NCBI GenBank assembly: GCA_963556695.1
Contig: CAUWAG010000012.1
Coordinates: 4,092,001-4,156,000, forward strand
Direction of reading: 5' to 3'
From: Anthostomella pinea
Lineage: Eukaryota > Ascomycota > Sordariomycetes > Xylariales > Xylariaceae
DNA: 64,000 nt
In this document: in pieces, positions 41,590 through 53,729 of the stretch
Layout: each line of letters starts with the position of its first letter
How positions within the stretch are numbered: the first letter of the stretch is position 1
Notes under the pieces: generated by a model
Told to the model about the DNA's origin: nothing
The model's database searches: none
What the model saw: only the letters and a program-made list of their open reading frames with translations
Program-made: the position numbers and the translations under genes

Positions 41590-43660
41590 TCAAGTCGACG
41601 ATTCATCGTCAAAGTACGTCAAGACCAACGGGTCATACGTGTCGTTTCCGTAGGCGTCTCCACCGTAGGTGAGATAGCCCGCGATGTACGGTTCCGGGAT
41701 CTCTTTGAGGATCGAGGCTGCGTCGCCATACACCCAGGCCGTTTGCATGCCTGCATCCATACTGGTTAGCTCCCAGTTCATCGGTGGTAAATGGCGGCAG
41801 TCAGACTCACCCATGACCATGTGCTGCAAGATGTGGCAATGCATCATCCATGCACCGACGTTGTCCTCCGTAATTCGTATACGCCATGCTCTCCAGCCCG
41901 CCGTGGTATCGGCCTCACCCTTGGCGGTGTACCGGTGGAGCATCGTGGTATCGCGTTTGGCCGGCGTGTAATTCTTGAAATGTTCTTCGTTAACCACAGC
42001 GTCGTAGGTGCCATTGCCGGAACCCAGGTCCCAATAGTGTTCGCCGTGCGCGTGCATCGGGTGGTAGTCAAAGCCGCCCGTGGGGCCCGAGTTGCTCTGC
42101 CATACAATGTCCAGCGTCTCTCCGACCTTGGCCGGGAACGCACTTGTATTCGGGTCCCAGCCTTGATTGAGCACTGCTGCGTCGTAGTCGGGCGTCTTAC
42201 CTGTCACGTAGGCTTGGACCAGGTAGGGAGCGTAATGCAGCGCATCGGCCTCTAGCTCGGTCCAAGATATATCGTTTTGCCTGTCTCAATCAATATAACG
42301 GCCCCAAAAGCGAAAAAGGTAAGATGACCTACTCCCACACCAATGATCCGGTGACCGACCCATCCACATACGACCCATTGATTATATCCTGGCTCACAGT
42401 GATGAAGATTGTACGCGTCACTTCGTCGAGGGTCGGGAAGGTATCGTCGAGGTTCAACGACTCGAGTGTGTACTCCAACCACTGTGTCAAATCGCCGTCC
42501 GCGGGTAATGTAACGGGAGGCGTATCGGGGTTCTTTCCCGGTGACTTGAAGGGCACACCGCTTCCGAATCCGCCACCACCCCCATGTTTCGGGCCTAAGT
42601 TCCGCTTGGTGCTGTTTGTGGCAGCAGATATGTCGTATTGCAACAGGGCGTATCCTCCCGGTTCAGTTGGACGTCCTCGGCTCTCGTATCGAATCCAGTA
42701 CTGGTCCTTGCCGTTCAACTCCGCCTCAGACTTCGCCGTCAGAAGCGCGTCAAACCGTTGCCCGCATCCGATCTGAATGTGGTCCGTAGTGGCTGGCTTT
42801 GTGTAGTATCCGTCGGCACTGATCACCGTCAAATTGGTATGATCCTCGATACCAACTTCGAAGAAAGACAAGGCAGCACCATTGACGAACCGGAGGCGAT
42901 ATGTCTTGCCTGGCTCTACCGTAATGACATATGGCTTACAGGAGTCGTCGGCGGCGTCGTCGAAGGAAGCGGTGCCTGAGCGGTCGTTGAGAGTCAGACA
43001 GTTGGGTTCGCCTGACCACTCGAAGGGTACCGCCATAAGACCATCTTCTATTACTTTGTCGGTCTTATTCCAGAAGTCCCCGAGCATGATCGGGATATCC
43101 TCGTCATATTGGTACGGTGGTGCTTCACGATCTTCGACGAAGAGGATTCCGTGGGCGGTTGAAGCTTGGAACCCAATGTGAGAGTGATAGAAGTAAGTGC
43201 CGGCGTCACCATCTTCGGGATGGATCTCATAGTCAAAGTAATCGCCCGGTCCTATGGGCCACTGCGACACCAAGGGCGTCCCATCTGAGAAGGGTGCTGT
43301 CCGCATGGTGAGTCCATGCCAGTGCTACAGGCAGTGCTGTCAGATTAACCGATCGTTTTATCTCGTGAATGGAAATGAGATAATACGTACCACTGTCAGA
43401 TTCAGGTCAGTCATCTCGTTGAAGACTCTGACCCAGGTGGTTTCGCCTTCTTTGAGGTATAGGGGAGGCCCGGGAGAAGTGCCATTGAACACGACTGAGT
43501 ACCTCTGCTGGCAGTCGACTGTGATGTCTTGTGATGTAGCAACCAGCACATATTCGGGCTGCCATGTACCGTCATGGAGGGAAACATCTGCGGCGAAACA
43601 TGTCTGCAGAATTCCCACCTGCAGCAACAACGAAGGCACAATTCTAGAAACCCGCTTCAT
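41590..43660 (-). CDS. Secreted multicopper oxidase, ascorbate-oxidase/laccase type
   Basis: Exons 43660-43391, 43324-42333, 42280-41811 and 41750-41590 (630 residues), with introns of 66, 52 and 60 nt. A signal peptide covers residues 1-23. All four copper motifs are present: HWHG (at the exon 1/2 join), HSH in YFYHSHIGF, HPMHAHGEHYW, and HCHILQHMVMG with the type-1 Cys. The Tyr/Gly-rich end (IAGYLTYGGDAYGN) matches fungal ascorbate-oxidase-like members. It should couple oxidation of a small phenol, ascorbate or similar substrate to reduction of O2 outside the cell; the substrate is not readable. No C-terminal membrane anchor, so it is not a Fet3-type ferroxidase. The last intron is 60 nt and free of stops, so reading through it hides it and inserts 20 foreign residues after HMVMG. 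ATG 43666 is an alternative start. Confidence 0.93.
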
Positions 43661-43669
43661 CTTCAAGGA

Positions 43670-44985
43670 AGGGGACGGATGTGCTTGTCAGAAGAACCAG
43701 CCAAGAAGTCAGAGGGGTCTTGCACTGGCAGACGACCACAATCTTATACCATGGCAATACAAACTCACCGGGGGATAGGAAGGCCGATGGGTAGATACTG
43801 GGAGGCAGAGATCGGGACTTGCGGGTCGCGAGGAGCAGCAAGGTGATCAATCTCCATCCTCCCCATCCTTGCCGAATGCACGGCTGGGCAGGGCCAGGGG
43901 TCGGACCACTCATCTGCGGCGTGCAACTCTCAGCTCAGCTCGAAGGATCATCGTCAGGCTAGCCGCTTAGGCCGCTTAGACGAACATTACCTAGACCTAA
44001 AAGTGTGAGAAACCCGTGTGGCTGGAACAGGAAAGAGTGAAAGAGTGAGAATGCCCCTCGAACAGGCGAATACCTAAAGCGTAGTGGCGTCATTTCTGAT
44101 GCTGGTCTGGCATGGGAAATGCTGCGGCTGGGCCGCCTGTGCCGCCTGTGCCTCACAAACACTGTACTGCTGACCGGCTATGACTGGGTAGTCGCTAGCA
44201 ATCGTGGCAAACTCTCACTCATGAGAGCACCCCAAGAGACGAGCGCCTCCTGCTGGGCCACCTTCATGACCCAATGGCAGTCGGTGAAGTACGAAGAAGG
44301 TAGCGATGCAAGCGTCGACAGTTGACTTGGCGATCCAGAACTACCTGGCCTCCAATCACGGGGTGCTCCGGTATCAAGCGTCTGCACGTATCGATCCTCG
44401 TCGTCCCACGACGTACTGTTGTGGCCTCGGTGTTGGAAGCGTAAGCATACAGAGCCCCACCTGTATATTGCCCAGGTACACTTCGTCCGCGGGAGTGGAC
44501 ATGGTCAAGGCATAAAGGCAAAGGAAGGAAACCTCCGAGGAACATAGAAGGCAGTCCGAATATCAAGAGCTGGTCCAAGCCCGGAGCGTTGAGGGCGCGG
44601 TCGAGGGCTGGTTGTTGGGCAGTCGTCCGAAGAAAGATGCTTGCCGACTATGACTACAGTGAGCAATGCACAAGGGCCCGCCGTCTAACAAGACCCTCAT
44701 ATGCCCGGATCGGCAATTGAGATGTCCAAACAGGAGGCGGGGGTTTGGTTTTGCCAGCCAGGCGTGCCAGGAGCATCGTTGTAGAATGGGGGCAGGAACA
44801 CCTAGGAACATGAGGAAGAAAGCTTAAAGAAGACACCTGAGACCGGCGCGGTCAGAAGGTCGGTGCGATTTGAACTCATTAGGGTAGCCTCGGATGCACA
44901 TGCCGGGTGTCAAGGTCTGCGGGGTGGGGAGAACCGCCCTTCAATGCCTGAATGCCCAGCCACGATCGCTTACACAGCACCGCCA

Positions 44986-45021
<36 letters not shown>

Positions 45022-46065
45022 TCGTATATACTCCTGGAGGATCAACTTCCCTGCCTCCCGTCATGGGGAGATTGGAAACTACCACTACCAGCAGCTGGCG
45101 TTGGAGGTGCTGACAGGTCACAGAGCTCTCATTTAAGCACGTATTGTCAATTGTCAGCGTTCCGTTCATCTAATAATAACATACCTAGGTAACTACCTAG
45201 TATCGAGTTTGCCTCTCAAACACCTTTGCATGCATGTGTGCACATAGTGCATCGGGTAGAATTATGTATTTTAGAACCCCCACCCCCCACCCCCCACTCA
45301 CCGCTACCCGGCAGCCCTGGCAGCTGGCCTGGTCGCGAAGTCAATCTTGGGCGGGGGGCGAGGGCGGCTTCTCCTAGGTACTCAACGACGACATGGAAGC
45401 TTTCCTCGTTGATGGTGTCGCCCGTCCCCAAGGTCATCCCCGCCTGATGTACAACCATGATTTCGACTTTGCCTCTGTCTATTCAGGCTATTGCCGTCAT
45501 CACGAGACGAACCTCGGGAAGCGGGCCTTTGCATTCACCGCCTCGCCGTCTCATCGCCGGAATACCGTCGTGCGACGTGAGACATGCATGCACGTGCCAC
45601 CATACAAGGTGCAGGTCGCCCATCATCAGGCTGGGCGAGGGCGACACTCTCACCCGTCAAATCTTGCGACATCTCACAAACTCGCGCCCAGCGGACAGCG
45701 GACACCAGCGATAGCCCTCCCTCACGTGGATGTCTGTCCCAGTCGGGCCGGAGCAAGCAGTCAATACATATATGTAGTGTCCCATGAGTTTTGGCCGACA
45801 CGCGACGAACGGGCACTTCAGGGGGGATACCGGGGCTTGGAGTTCCCCGTCTGTGAGACTCGGAAATCTAGACTTCATCGTTGTGAGGTCATGGCAGCGG
45901 TGCACGAGCTATGCAGGAAGACCCTGATTGCTGCAAGACACGGATTGAGTTCATCGGTACTCTATTATGCCGCATTAACCACCTTGATGCCATCATTGCT
46001 CAGACATCCCCAACCACGTCCTTCGATCTCCTCATATGACATTATCATCTCCAAGTCTTCCAACT
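43670..46065. other. 2.4-kb stretch without a supported gene
   Basis: The largest frame (45393-46067 plus, 224 codons) has no motif, signal or family likeness and is not called. Low-complexity tracts include CAGGCA repeats at about 44987-45020 and C-rich tracts at about 45278-45300. Confidence 0.4.
44987..45020. repeat. Hexanucleotide microsatellite
   Basis: About five and a half tandem copies of CAGGCA. Confidence 0.8.
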
Positions 46066-46069
46066 GATA

Positions 46070-47795
46070 TCACAGGACGGCATCGACATCATCGACGATG
46101 TGAACCTTGATGCTGAGGCTCTTGACATCAGCGCACAGCTCAAAGGCATCTAGAGCCTCCTCGAGCGGAAACCTGTGCGTCACCAGCTTGTTCAGATCTA
46201 GGATCCCGCCGCTAAGACACTGGATCGCAGCAGGCCATGTGTCTCTGTATCGGTTGATGAATTTGAGGTTAATCTATGGCGCACGTGTCAGCTGTCTATC
46301 GATGCCCATCGGCTCATGTCTCTGGCGGTAATACTTACCTCTGCCAACGACAGATGCATGAACGGGATATTGTTCATGACGGGTCTACCGACGCCAATTA
46401 CCACTACAACGGACCGTGTCAGCTCCCATCGGGATAGTGAGAAACATGTCTCGGTGATGTGGGCATCGCGAAGTGGTTCCAGAAGGGCTAAGCCACCACG
46501 AGATGATACAGATGCGGCTGGATCAGCGTCCGGAGAAAGACTTACTGACAGTGCCTCCTCTTCGGACAGTGAAAGCTGCTGTACAGACGCTGCTCTCAAC
46601 ACCGGTACACTCGATCACCGACACAGGCGCCGAATATTCGTCGTCTCCGTACAACTTTCTGATCTGCCTGGCATTCTCTTCGGCGCTGAGCTTCGTGCTG
46701 ACCTGGTATGTCTCACACCGCGGAACAAAGTCCTTGGCGAACTCGAGGCGCCGTGGGTCAATATCCGTGATGACGAGAGGGTGAGCTCCGGATGCTCGAG
46801 CCGCAGCCAACGCGACCAGGCCGATGGGACCAGCGCCGCATATGAGAGCAGGTCTTCCCAGCCGGACTCCTGCCCCGCTGATGCCATGTAATATCACACT
46901 GAGAGGCTCAAGCAGCGCGCCCTCGGAATATGACAGGTGGTTTGGGATTCTGTCCAACTCGTTAGTTCCGCTCCCTTATATGTCACTCGGACCTTGGACT
47001 CTGTTGCTCACTTATACAGCCACTTCGCTGGGTGGACTTTATACCGCTGAATCGTCCCAGCATCAGGCCATATTCCAGAGAATTCGACATCTTCGCAGAG
47101 ATTATACCGGCCTTCCCTGCACAGGAAACACCTCTCGCACGGCACTTGGGGCTCGACACCAACTCTATCCCCTGATCACTCACTTAGCAGGCTGGTCACT
47201 TGCTCAATGGGATCACTACCACCCAAGATCAACCTCAAAGAAATATCTGTGGCAAGACGCACCTGGTTTGAGATCGGTGACACCTTCACCGCACTTGAGG
47301 ACGATACCAGCAGCTTCATGCCCCAAGATACAGTCCCCTTTGACTTCGAGAGAGCCGATGCGCCCTGATTTCCACAGGTGCATGTCTGATCTAGAAAAGA
47401 GGTAAGTAATATACACGGAGCTCTTGAGACTGAAAGGGAGGAACTTACCCGCAGATTCCTGAGCACTTGATCTGCAACGTCACCTCGCCTTTCCCTGGCT
47501 CCTGGATAGGAGCGTCAACCATTTTGATATTGTGGTCCTCAGTTACTTGCAGCGATGGGTTCCTGAAGCTCGTAGCATCTCGACTGGGTACACGGTCCGC
47601 TCGACCATTCCCATGGCCATTTGCTTGATCATTGGTGTAGTCATTGGAATGACCATTGGTGTAGCCGTTGGAGTGGCCATTGGTGTAGCCATTGGAGCGA
47701 GCATTGGTGTAGCCATTGGGATGACCATTGGTGTAGCCATTCAAGTGACCGTCTAGGTGGCCGTTAGTAGGGCCATTGAGATGCGTGACGTCCAT
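46070..47795 (-). CDS. L-arabinitol 4-dehydrogenase/polyol dehydrogenase-like enzyme with a repeat leader
   Basis: Six exons: 47795-47449, 47390-47263, 47171-47012, 46949-46546, 46403-46339 and 46273-46070 (435 residues), all with GT-AG introns in phase. Zinc-dependent medium-chain dehydrogenase: catalytic ligands in CSGICGSDMH and ILGHEAAG, structural zinc CERCFLCREGRYNLC, NAD fold GAGPIG with TDID after it (Asp favours NAD over NADP). Closest in pattern to L-arabinitol, sorbitol and xylitol dehydrogenases, which oxidise C4 or C2 of the polyol in pentose catabolism. Residues 8-60 are an unusual Asn/Gly/Tyr/His/Thr repeat (units like NGYTNGHS) before the catalytic domain, absent from the usual enzymes. 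The leader may be disordered; its function is unknown. Neighbouring transketolase remnants are of the same pathway area but dead. Confidence 0.9.
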
Positions 47796-47799
47796 CGTA

Positions 47800-48680
47800 G
47801 CGTGAGTGGCTCAATATTCATGGAAGTCCCGATTTGAAGAGGGAACTGACTAGGTCGAGGGGATCGATTCGACTATTTAACCAAGAACCGGACGGCGGGA
47901 AGCTCGTGGGAACACACACCGACGACGAACTGAGGTTCGACTTATAACCCCTCCCCAACGCCTAGTGGTGATGTGAATCTACACCTCGGAATGCCGAATT
48001 AAGACATCCCGCCATCGATATCTGACGATGGCAGTTATCACCTGGTAATCCCCGGCCCCATGTGGAGAGGAGCTGACCCTAAAATAGCCCCGGGCATGAA
48101 CCTCGCAACAGTCAATGGTCTAGAGTGTCGCCTCCTTGCCCGCATGCGGCGCTCGTCAGGCGCCGATAGGCGGGCTGCAACCTCCAGCCCTCCACCTGCG
48201 GCCTTCGCTGGGTCTGGGACAATGGGGACGAGAGGTGGTGTCACGGTTGCATTGCATCATGCACCCTCACCTCATACTCCTCACCGGTGCCAGTCTTTAG
48301 GGTTTTTCACGCGCGGGGTTTTATTGATCAATGGGGGCCGCGATAAAAGAGGCACATACGCGGCGACGATATCATGCCTCTTCGTACCTCATTCGCCAGT
48401 TGCTCGAGGCCTCCCATATTACTATCTCACGACAGGGCCAAGTGGTTAGGTTATCATATCCTGCACCTGTGCTGAAGACCCGCGACGATCCACACGTCTA
48501 TCCGCTTTCGAAGACGCGCATAGAGCTGGATGCAAGCATGCGCGGCAGCAAAAAGACCTCACTGACTGCCTAACCCGTAACGACCATTGCCTGCCGCGAA
48601 CCGATGCTTCGGTTGCTCCCGGATAGTCTAACCCGAGCCTCGAACACTTCCGGCATCCGTGGAGCCACTGCTGCTGCGAC
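47800..48680. other. Intergenic, no gene seen
   Basis: Upstream region of the dehydrogenase gene. Only short frames; nothing recognised. Confidence 0.4.
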
Positions 48681-48681
48681 C

Positions 48682-51190
48682 ATGGCCTCAACCCTACCAC
48701 TGCAGCAGTCCAGCGGCGGGCTTATTACCGGCAAGGAGAACCACATCGGATACGGCAAGACGGCAGTGGGCGGCCTCATAGCCGAGACTACAGAGCCCAT
48801 CGGGAGGATCAAGCCGGAGCAGGTGCCCAACAAGCATATGCTCGTGCTGTAGACGTTGAGGCTGCTCATAGCGGACCCATGCCATCATGTCAATGGCGGA
48901 CATCCCAGGTAAGAGCAGCACTGTGCCGGAGTCGAAGTCTCGAATATGACTGAACTGACGATGAGGCCTGGTCTTCAGCGGGATGATTGGCATAGCCGCT
49001 ATTGGCGTCGCCCTCTGGAAATACGTGATACGATATGCTCGCCGTTCGTCTGACTAGTTCAATACGACCGCTTCGTGCTCCCGAACGGTAAGGCCAGGTG
49101 GCCTCGTCTATTGCAATGCAGGTATTTGCGGCAATAATTCGCTGAAGCTGTGCTCAGGTGATGCATGCCGCTTCCCATACACATTCCTGCACCCGATTCA
49201 CCCTCAAAGCAGCTGCAGTCGTACCACTCAGCCTACCCCGACGCCCGGTGCCTGGGGCATCCGGAGTGGGAAATCGAAGGCACCGGAGTGGCGACAGGCC
49301 CGCTGGCCCAAGACGTGGCCCACGCCGCCGACCTCGTCATGACGACCAAGAACCGCCGCGACGTACGGCCGCCCCTCTTCGAACGTCGTCTCCAACATGA
49401 CTTCTGCATGGTCGGCGACGCTTGCCTGAAGGAGGGCATCGGGCTGGATGGAATCTCGTTCACGGGCCATTTGAGGCTGAACAACCTCGTCCGGATCTAG
49501 AACAACAGCCAAATTCATTGGCGACGGCTCCATCGGCCTGGCCAACATTGTGCACGTCAGCGCCGAGATGTGCGCCTGCGGCTGGGCCGTCGTCGTGGTT
49601 GCCAACGGCTCATACGGCTTCGGGGGCATTATCGAGACGCTACGGCACGCCCGGATGGGGCAGACTGAGAAATCTACGTTTGTCAATATCTGCACTATCG
49701 TCGGTCTCGGCAGCGCCGTGGCGGGTAATGCGGTTGCGCATGGCGCGACATCGGACGCGGAGGAGTCACTGATACTAAGAGGGCCTGTGGATTTGACCCC
49801 GAGACGCGCCTCGTCGTTGGGCAGTAGGTGCGGGATTTCTTCAGAGACCTGCATGCGTGCGGCGAGGGTTCCATGGAAGAGTAGAATAGGCTCGTTGACG
49901 GCTACTCGGAAGCACACCCGGAGCTGGCGATGAAGTTCAGGGACCATGTGCTGGGCATGCTGCCCGCGGGACTGGAATCATCTTATTCCCGAGAGCTCCC
50001 CGGACAAGATGACGGCTTCGCGGGTGTCGTCAGGTATGGTATTCAACCCGATCGTGCAGAAGATCAAGACCGCCTTGGTCTGCACGGCAGACCCGTGGCC
50101 GTCGGTCAGTATGGTGTGGTCGGATAAGGTGGGGTTTCACAATGTGAGTCGTGCTCCCATCTAGCCTACCGGTTTTCAGGGATGTCCGAAGCGGGATGTG
50201 AGAGGAGAGCCCCGGTGCCTAAAATCCCTCACAACCCAACCTCCGCACCCAATGCGGCACCAAGCGACCTACGCCGCCCGCTACACCGAACCCCCAGGTG
50301 TCTCCGTACATCCCGTACGCAAGGTCTTGGATATCTCGGTGTGTCAATCCTGTGGATAAGATCACTTCTGGAATGAACATTGAAGATTACTTGTTAGATG
50401 TAGCCGCTTGTCCCAGGGTGATTATCCTTCTATCTACTTTCTATCAATAAGCGTGCCCTTGATGTGCTCCTACGGAGACTTATGAGGACTAACTGTGTAT
50501 TCACTACGGCGGCACCGCCAACGGGCTCGCGGCTTTTGGCGCCGGCACCGTCATCCCCGTGAACTCGCCCTCTTCGTATTCGACCTGTACGCGGCCCCGA
50601 CAGTCCGTATGAGCGCCCTACAGTCCCTGCCCGTCATCCACGCCGCAGCCCACGACAAAATTGGCACGGTCAACAACTGCCTGGACGCTTCCACCCGATC
50701 GAGCTCTCCGCGCTCGGTGTACCGCGTCATGCCCTACCTCTTATAGCTAGCTACATCCCGCCCAGTGACGGCGAAACGGTTCGCTGTCGCGTGGATCGCT
50801 GCGCTCGAGGTTGGTTGCGTGCGCCGAGGGCCATGCCGGGGATCATCTCGACTGGTCGGCATAAGATCCCACAGCTGCAGCGGACATGGCGGAGGGCGTG
50901 ATGAGGCGTGTTTATGTGCTTCAGGAGGCGGACGTAACCCTCATCAGCGTCGGCGCCAAGCTCTCCTTCACCCTAGACGTGCGCGCCGAGCTACACCGAG
51001 CTTCACCAATCCACCCCCAACATCCGCGCGCGCGTATGCGCACAGCTTGCCGGACTCCGAGTTATTGAAGTACTCTGGGTATGAGGATGATGGGTTTATG
51101 GCCGGAAAGTTGCGCGGTGCTTGGAGAGCGTTGAGGCGGATCGAGGATTGCGGTTGCAGTTGGAGTTTCTGTTGTTGTGAGGTTAGCACA
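48682..51190 (+). pseudogene. Transketolase/dihydroxyacetone-synthase-like gene, heavily frameshifted
   Basis: Fragments in all three plus frames follow the family order. LRLLIADPCHHVNGGHP and MIGIAAIGVALWKYVIRYA (48850-49040) are the N-terminal thiamine-diphosphate domain. SYHSAYPDARCLGHPEWEIEG, then TGPLAQ and CMVGDACLKEGIGLDGIS (49219-49470) include the cofactor GDx(G) region. FVNICTIVGLGSAVAGNAVAHG, GFDPETRLVVGQ, VRDFFRDL, then SSGMVFNPI (to about 50140), ANGLAAFGAGTVIPVN and LYAAPTVRMSALQSLPVIH (50515-50650), and DVTLISVGAKLSF (50930-50970) cover the pyrimidine and C-terminal domains. Stops and indels are everywhere, and a MITE sits inside at 50284-50497. Whether the parent was the housekeeping enzyme or a paralogue cannot be told. 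Confidence 0.85.
50284..50497. mobile_element. MITE copy D (214 bp) inside the transketolase pseudogene
   Basis: TA flanks at 50282-50283 and 50498-50499. The right end, reversed, reads CACAGTTAGTCCTCATAAGT, like the ends of copies A and C; the left end is more diverged. Confidence 0.8.
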
Positions 51191-51194
51191 CTAG

Positions 51195-52440
51195 TTCTCG
51201 CAGATGTGTGGTTGCAGGATTGCCGGGAAAGACGTGTGACGGAACCGGTGCAGTGATGTATAGGATGGAAGGAAGGAATACTTTGAGTGACTATGGTTAC
51301 GCTTTCGGGTGGAAAATGAGCCTGTACGTGTGATCTCCTGACGGATTCAGGATGTCTCGGGGTAATTAATGGTCGATGGTATCGAGATTCCTCGGAAAGT
51401 CGGTTCGACGTCTGAGAGTCGGGTAAAATGGTCGACGATCACCTGGAGGCCGAGGCGGGTATGGGGGGGTGTGTACCTGAATATTCGCTTCTAGTCAGGT
51501 ACGTATGAGTGTTTCGTGGCGTGTACAGCATGGCTCCCAGATGTAGGGAGGAACATAAATAGCTTCAAACAGACGGGTGCAGAATCTTGATATACAACCA
51601 ACAATCACTGCTCCTTGTTTCGTAACGCATTCGTGTGGCGCCATTATCTCTCCACCTTGAGTACCAGCATCGTGACAGTTGCTGTGCACGCTTGTTATGT
51701 AAACTCAAACCTCAACCGTCTCCCTACACGCTGGAATCAAGGTCCTAAACCCTTAGGGGTATTTTCGTCTTGTGTTATACGCACCGTTGAGCAAGCAGGA
51801 AGCAATGCTCATGAGAATCTACATGCTAATCACACTGTGCTTATTCCACTGCATCAGAAAAGTTCTTCCATAGGCACAGTGAGGTTTCACACATAAACAA
51901 ACAAGCACGGAGGATGAGAGAACAGCATTGGTCACGATTCGTGTGACAGCGCAGGGAATGATTATTATGCTACCACGGTATTCCCAGCTCTCAATAGGTA
52001 CCTTGTTCCCGAATATGCAGGCACGCCGTGCCTCAGTGGCGATGCTGAAGAATTGACTCGTGAATGAAAACCCGGATTGGGAATCAGGGAAAATGACCAT
52101 GAATGCAAACCCGGATTGAAAACCAGGCAAGACGACCACAAATGCACCCCCTCTAGCTGTACGAGATGCGCGTTTTGGTTCACGCTATCGACCCGTGGCC
52201 GCCACAGGCTTCTCGTTGCGTGTTTGCCTAATTGGGACACTCTGACGAAAGCCCAACAAGACCACAATGAGCGGCCACTTCGTCCAGCATGGCAGTCGAG
52301 GGCAAGAGAAGCCACCTACGCCATCCGTTTGGCGATTTTGTCGTTGACTGTCCGTGGAGAAAAGGCGCGATCGTCTCGGGTGAACTGTTCCTTGATGCTC
52401 TGAAGGGAATCCCTGTGGAAGAGGGGCCACCGTGCATCAT
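51195..52440. other. Stretch without a supported gene
   Basis: Short frames only. A lone TGCTTATTCC segment near 51838 recalls the MITE core but lacks ends. Confidence 0.35.
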
Positions 52441-52444
52441 GCAT

Positions 52445-53727
52445 CTAGGCATATTTGGAAGCACCGTACGCTCCCGACACGGTGTTAGGGAATACACCGG
52501 CAGCACGGTTGAGGCCACGGAGAGGTTCGGGAAGGGATCCGTTCTGCAGGGTCTCGATGTACTCGTCGAGGACAGCAGAGGGGTTCTCTACCTCCTGAGC
52601 TCGGGTACGAGTCAGCCAGTACTCGAAGGGTCCTTCTATACGAGGGTCAGTATCTGTATCTGTATCTGTATCTAAGGCATCTAAGGTCTAAGTTAGGTAA
52701 AGACCGGGTGAGTGAGACTTACTGTTCTGCGCGAGCGCATCTCCCAGCTCGCGGCATCTCTCCTGGGGCGTGTGCTCCGTGTGCATGTCGAGGAAGTGGT
52801 TCATCATCTTGGAAATGTCCTTCAGCGGCCACTTGCTAGCTTCACTAGGCACGCGACTGGAGCCGGCATCGAGATATTTCTGAGCGGTGCACAGGTGGCA
52901 CATCCAGTAGCCCAGGCGCTGGACCGTGCTCGATGGGTTGCTGGCCGGGGCGGCCACGATGGTACCGCCGTTGTCGGTCACACGTGAATCGCCCTCTTCT
53001 GCTTCGTTTTCGTCACTGTCGTGCTTCTGGAAACGCGGCCGCTTGTTGCTAGACGGGGTGGCTGCCGCGCCGCTGCCGCTGATACTGGGCCGCTTGTTGC
53101 TAGAGGGGGGTGCTGCTCCTGTTCCGCTGCCGCTGACACTGGGTCGACGGTCGTTGCTGGGTGTGCTGACTGAGCGGTAGTGCTTGACGGGCCTCATGGC
53201 CATGGGGACGGCACTGAGGGGTGTTGAGGCAGCTTGAACGAAGCCCCCGCTGGCGCGTACCTGGGCGTCGATGTGCTCAATGCGGTGCTGGCAATGGCGG
53301 ATGTTGTGGCCGCAGTCCAGAATACGGATCTGCAAAGTCCGAGTCTCCTGCGGGGTGAGGTCGGGCAGCGAATCGAGGTTGTCTCGGCAGAAATTGACAT
53401 CGTATCTGTACGCGTTGATGTCCTCGACCATCTGGCGGCGTGTGATGACATTCAGGTCGATAGCAGCCTCATAGTCCACCGGGTTCTTGCCTGACTTGAA
53501 GCCAGCAGGCGTGCCATGAGAAGATTGATTGCCATTTGCGAAGTCCATGTCGCCGTAGGAGAACTGTCTGCAGGTTAGCCGCCGAGTTCCTAAAAGAAGT
53601 GTTTGTGTCCGGATGAGCGAGGCTGCTGTTTGGGTGATGTTTGCATCATAGAGTTACTCACATCAACGATTTCGGCGAGGTCGGGAATGACTCGGTTGAT
53701 CTTGCCTTGGATGTTGTTGCGCGACAT
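52445..53727 (-). CDS. Unrecognised protein with NLS-like repeats and a Cys/His zinc-finger-like motif
   Basis: Exons 53727-53662, 53563-52723 and 52653-52445 (371 residues). Donors are GTGAGT and GTAAGT; the second intron ends in a run of ATACAG units giving several possible acceptors in frame. The N-terminus (MSRNNIQGKINRVIPDLAEIV) and the stretch to residue 125 look helical. Residues 135-175 hold a twofold repeat of the type SSNKRP plus SISGSG, with an NLS-like NKRPRF. CHLC about 30 residues before HFLDMHTEH gives a C-x2-C...H-x4-H set that could bind zinc. Acidic residues (DSDENEAEEGD) lie between. These features suggest a nuclear protein, but no family is recognised. Exon 3 is supported by 69 uninterrupted codons in phase. 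Confidence 0.6.
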
Positions 53728-53729
53728 GG

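Noticed and set aside
45393..46067. 224-codon plus-strand frame
   Set aside because: No motif, odd composition (many His, Arg, Ser), no splice partners; its end runs into the dehydrogenase gene.
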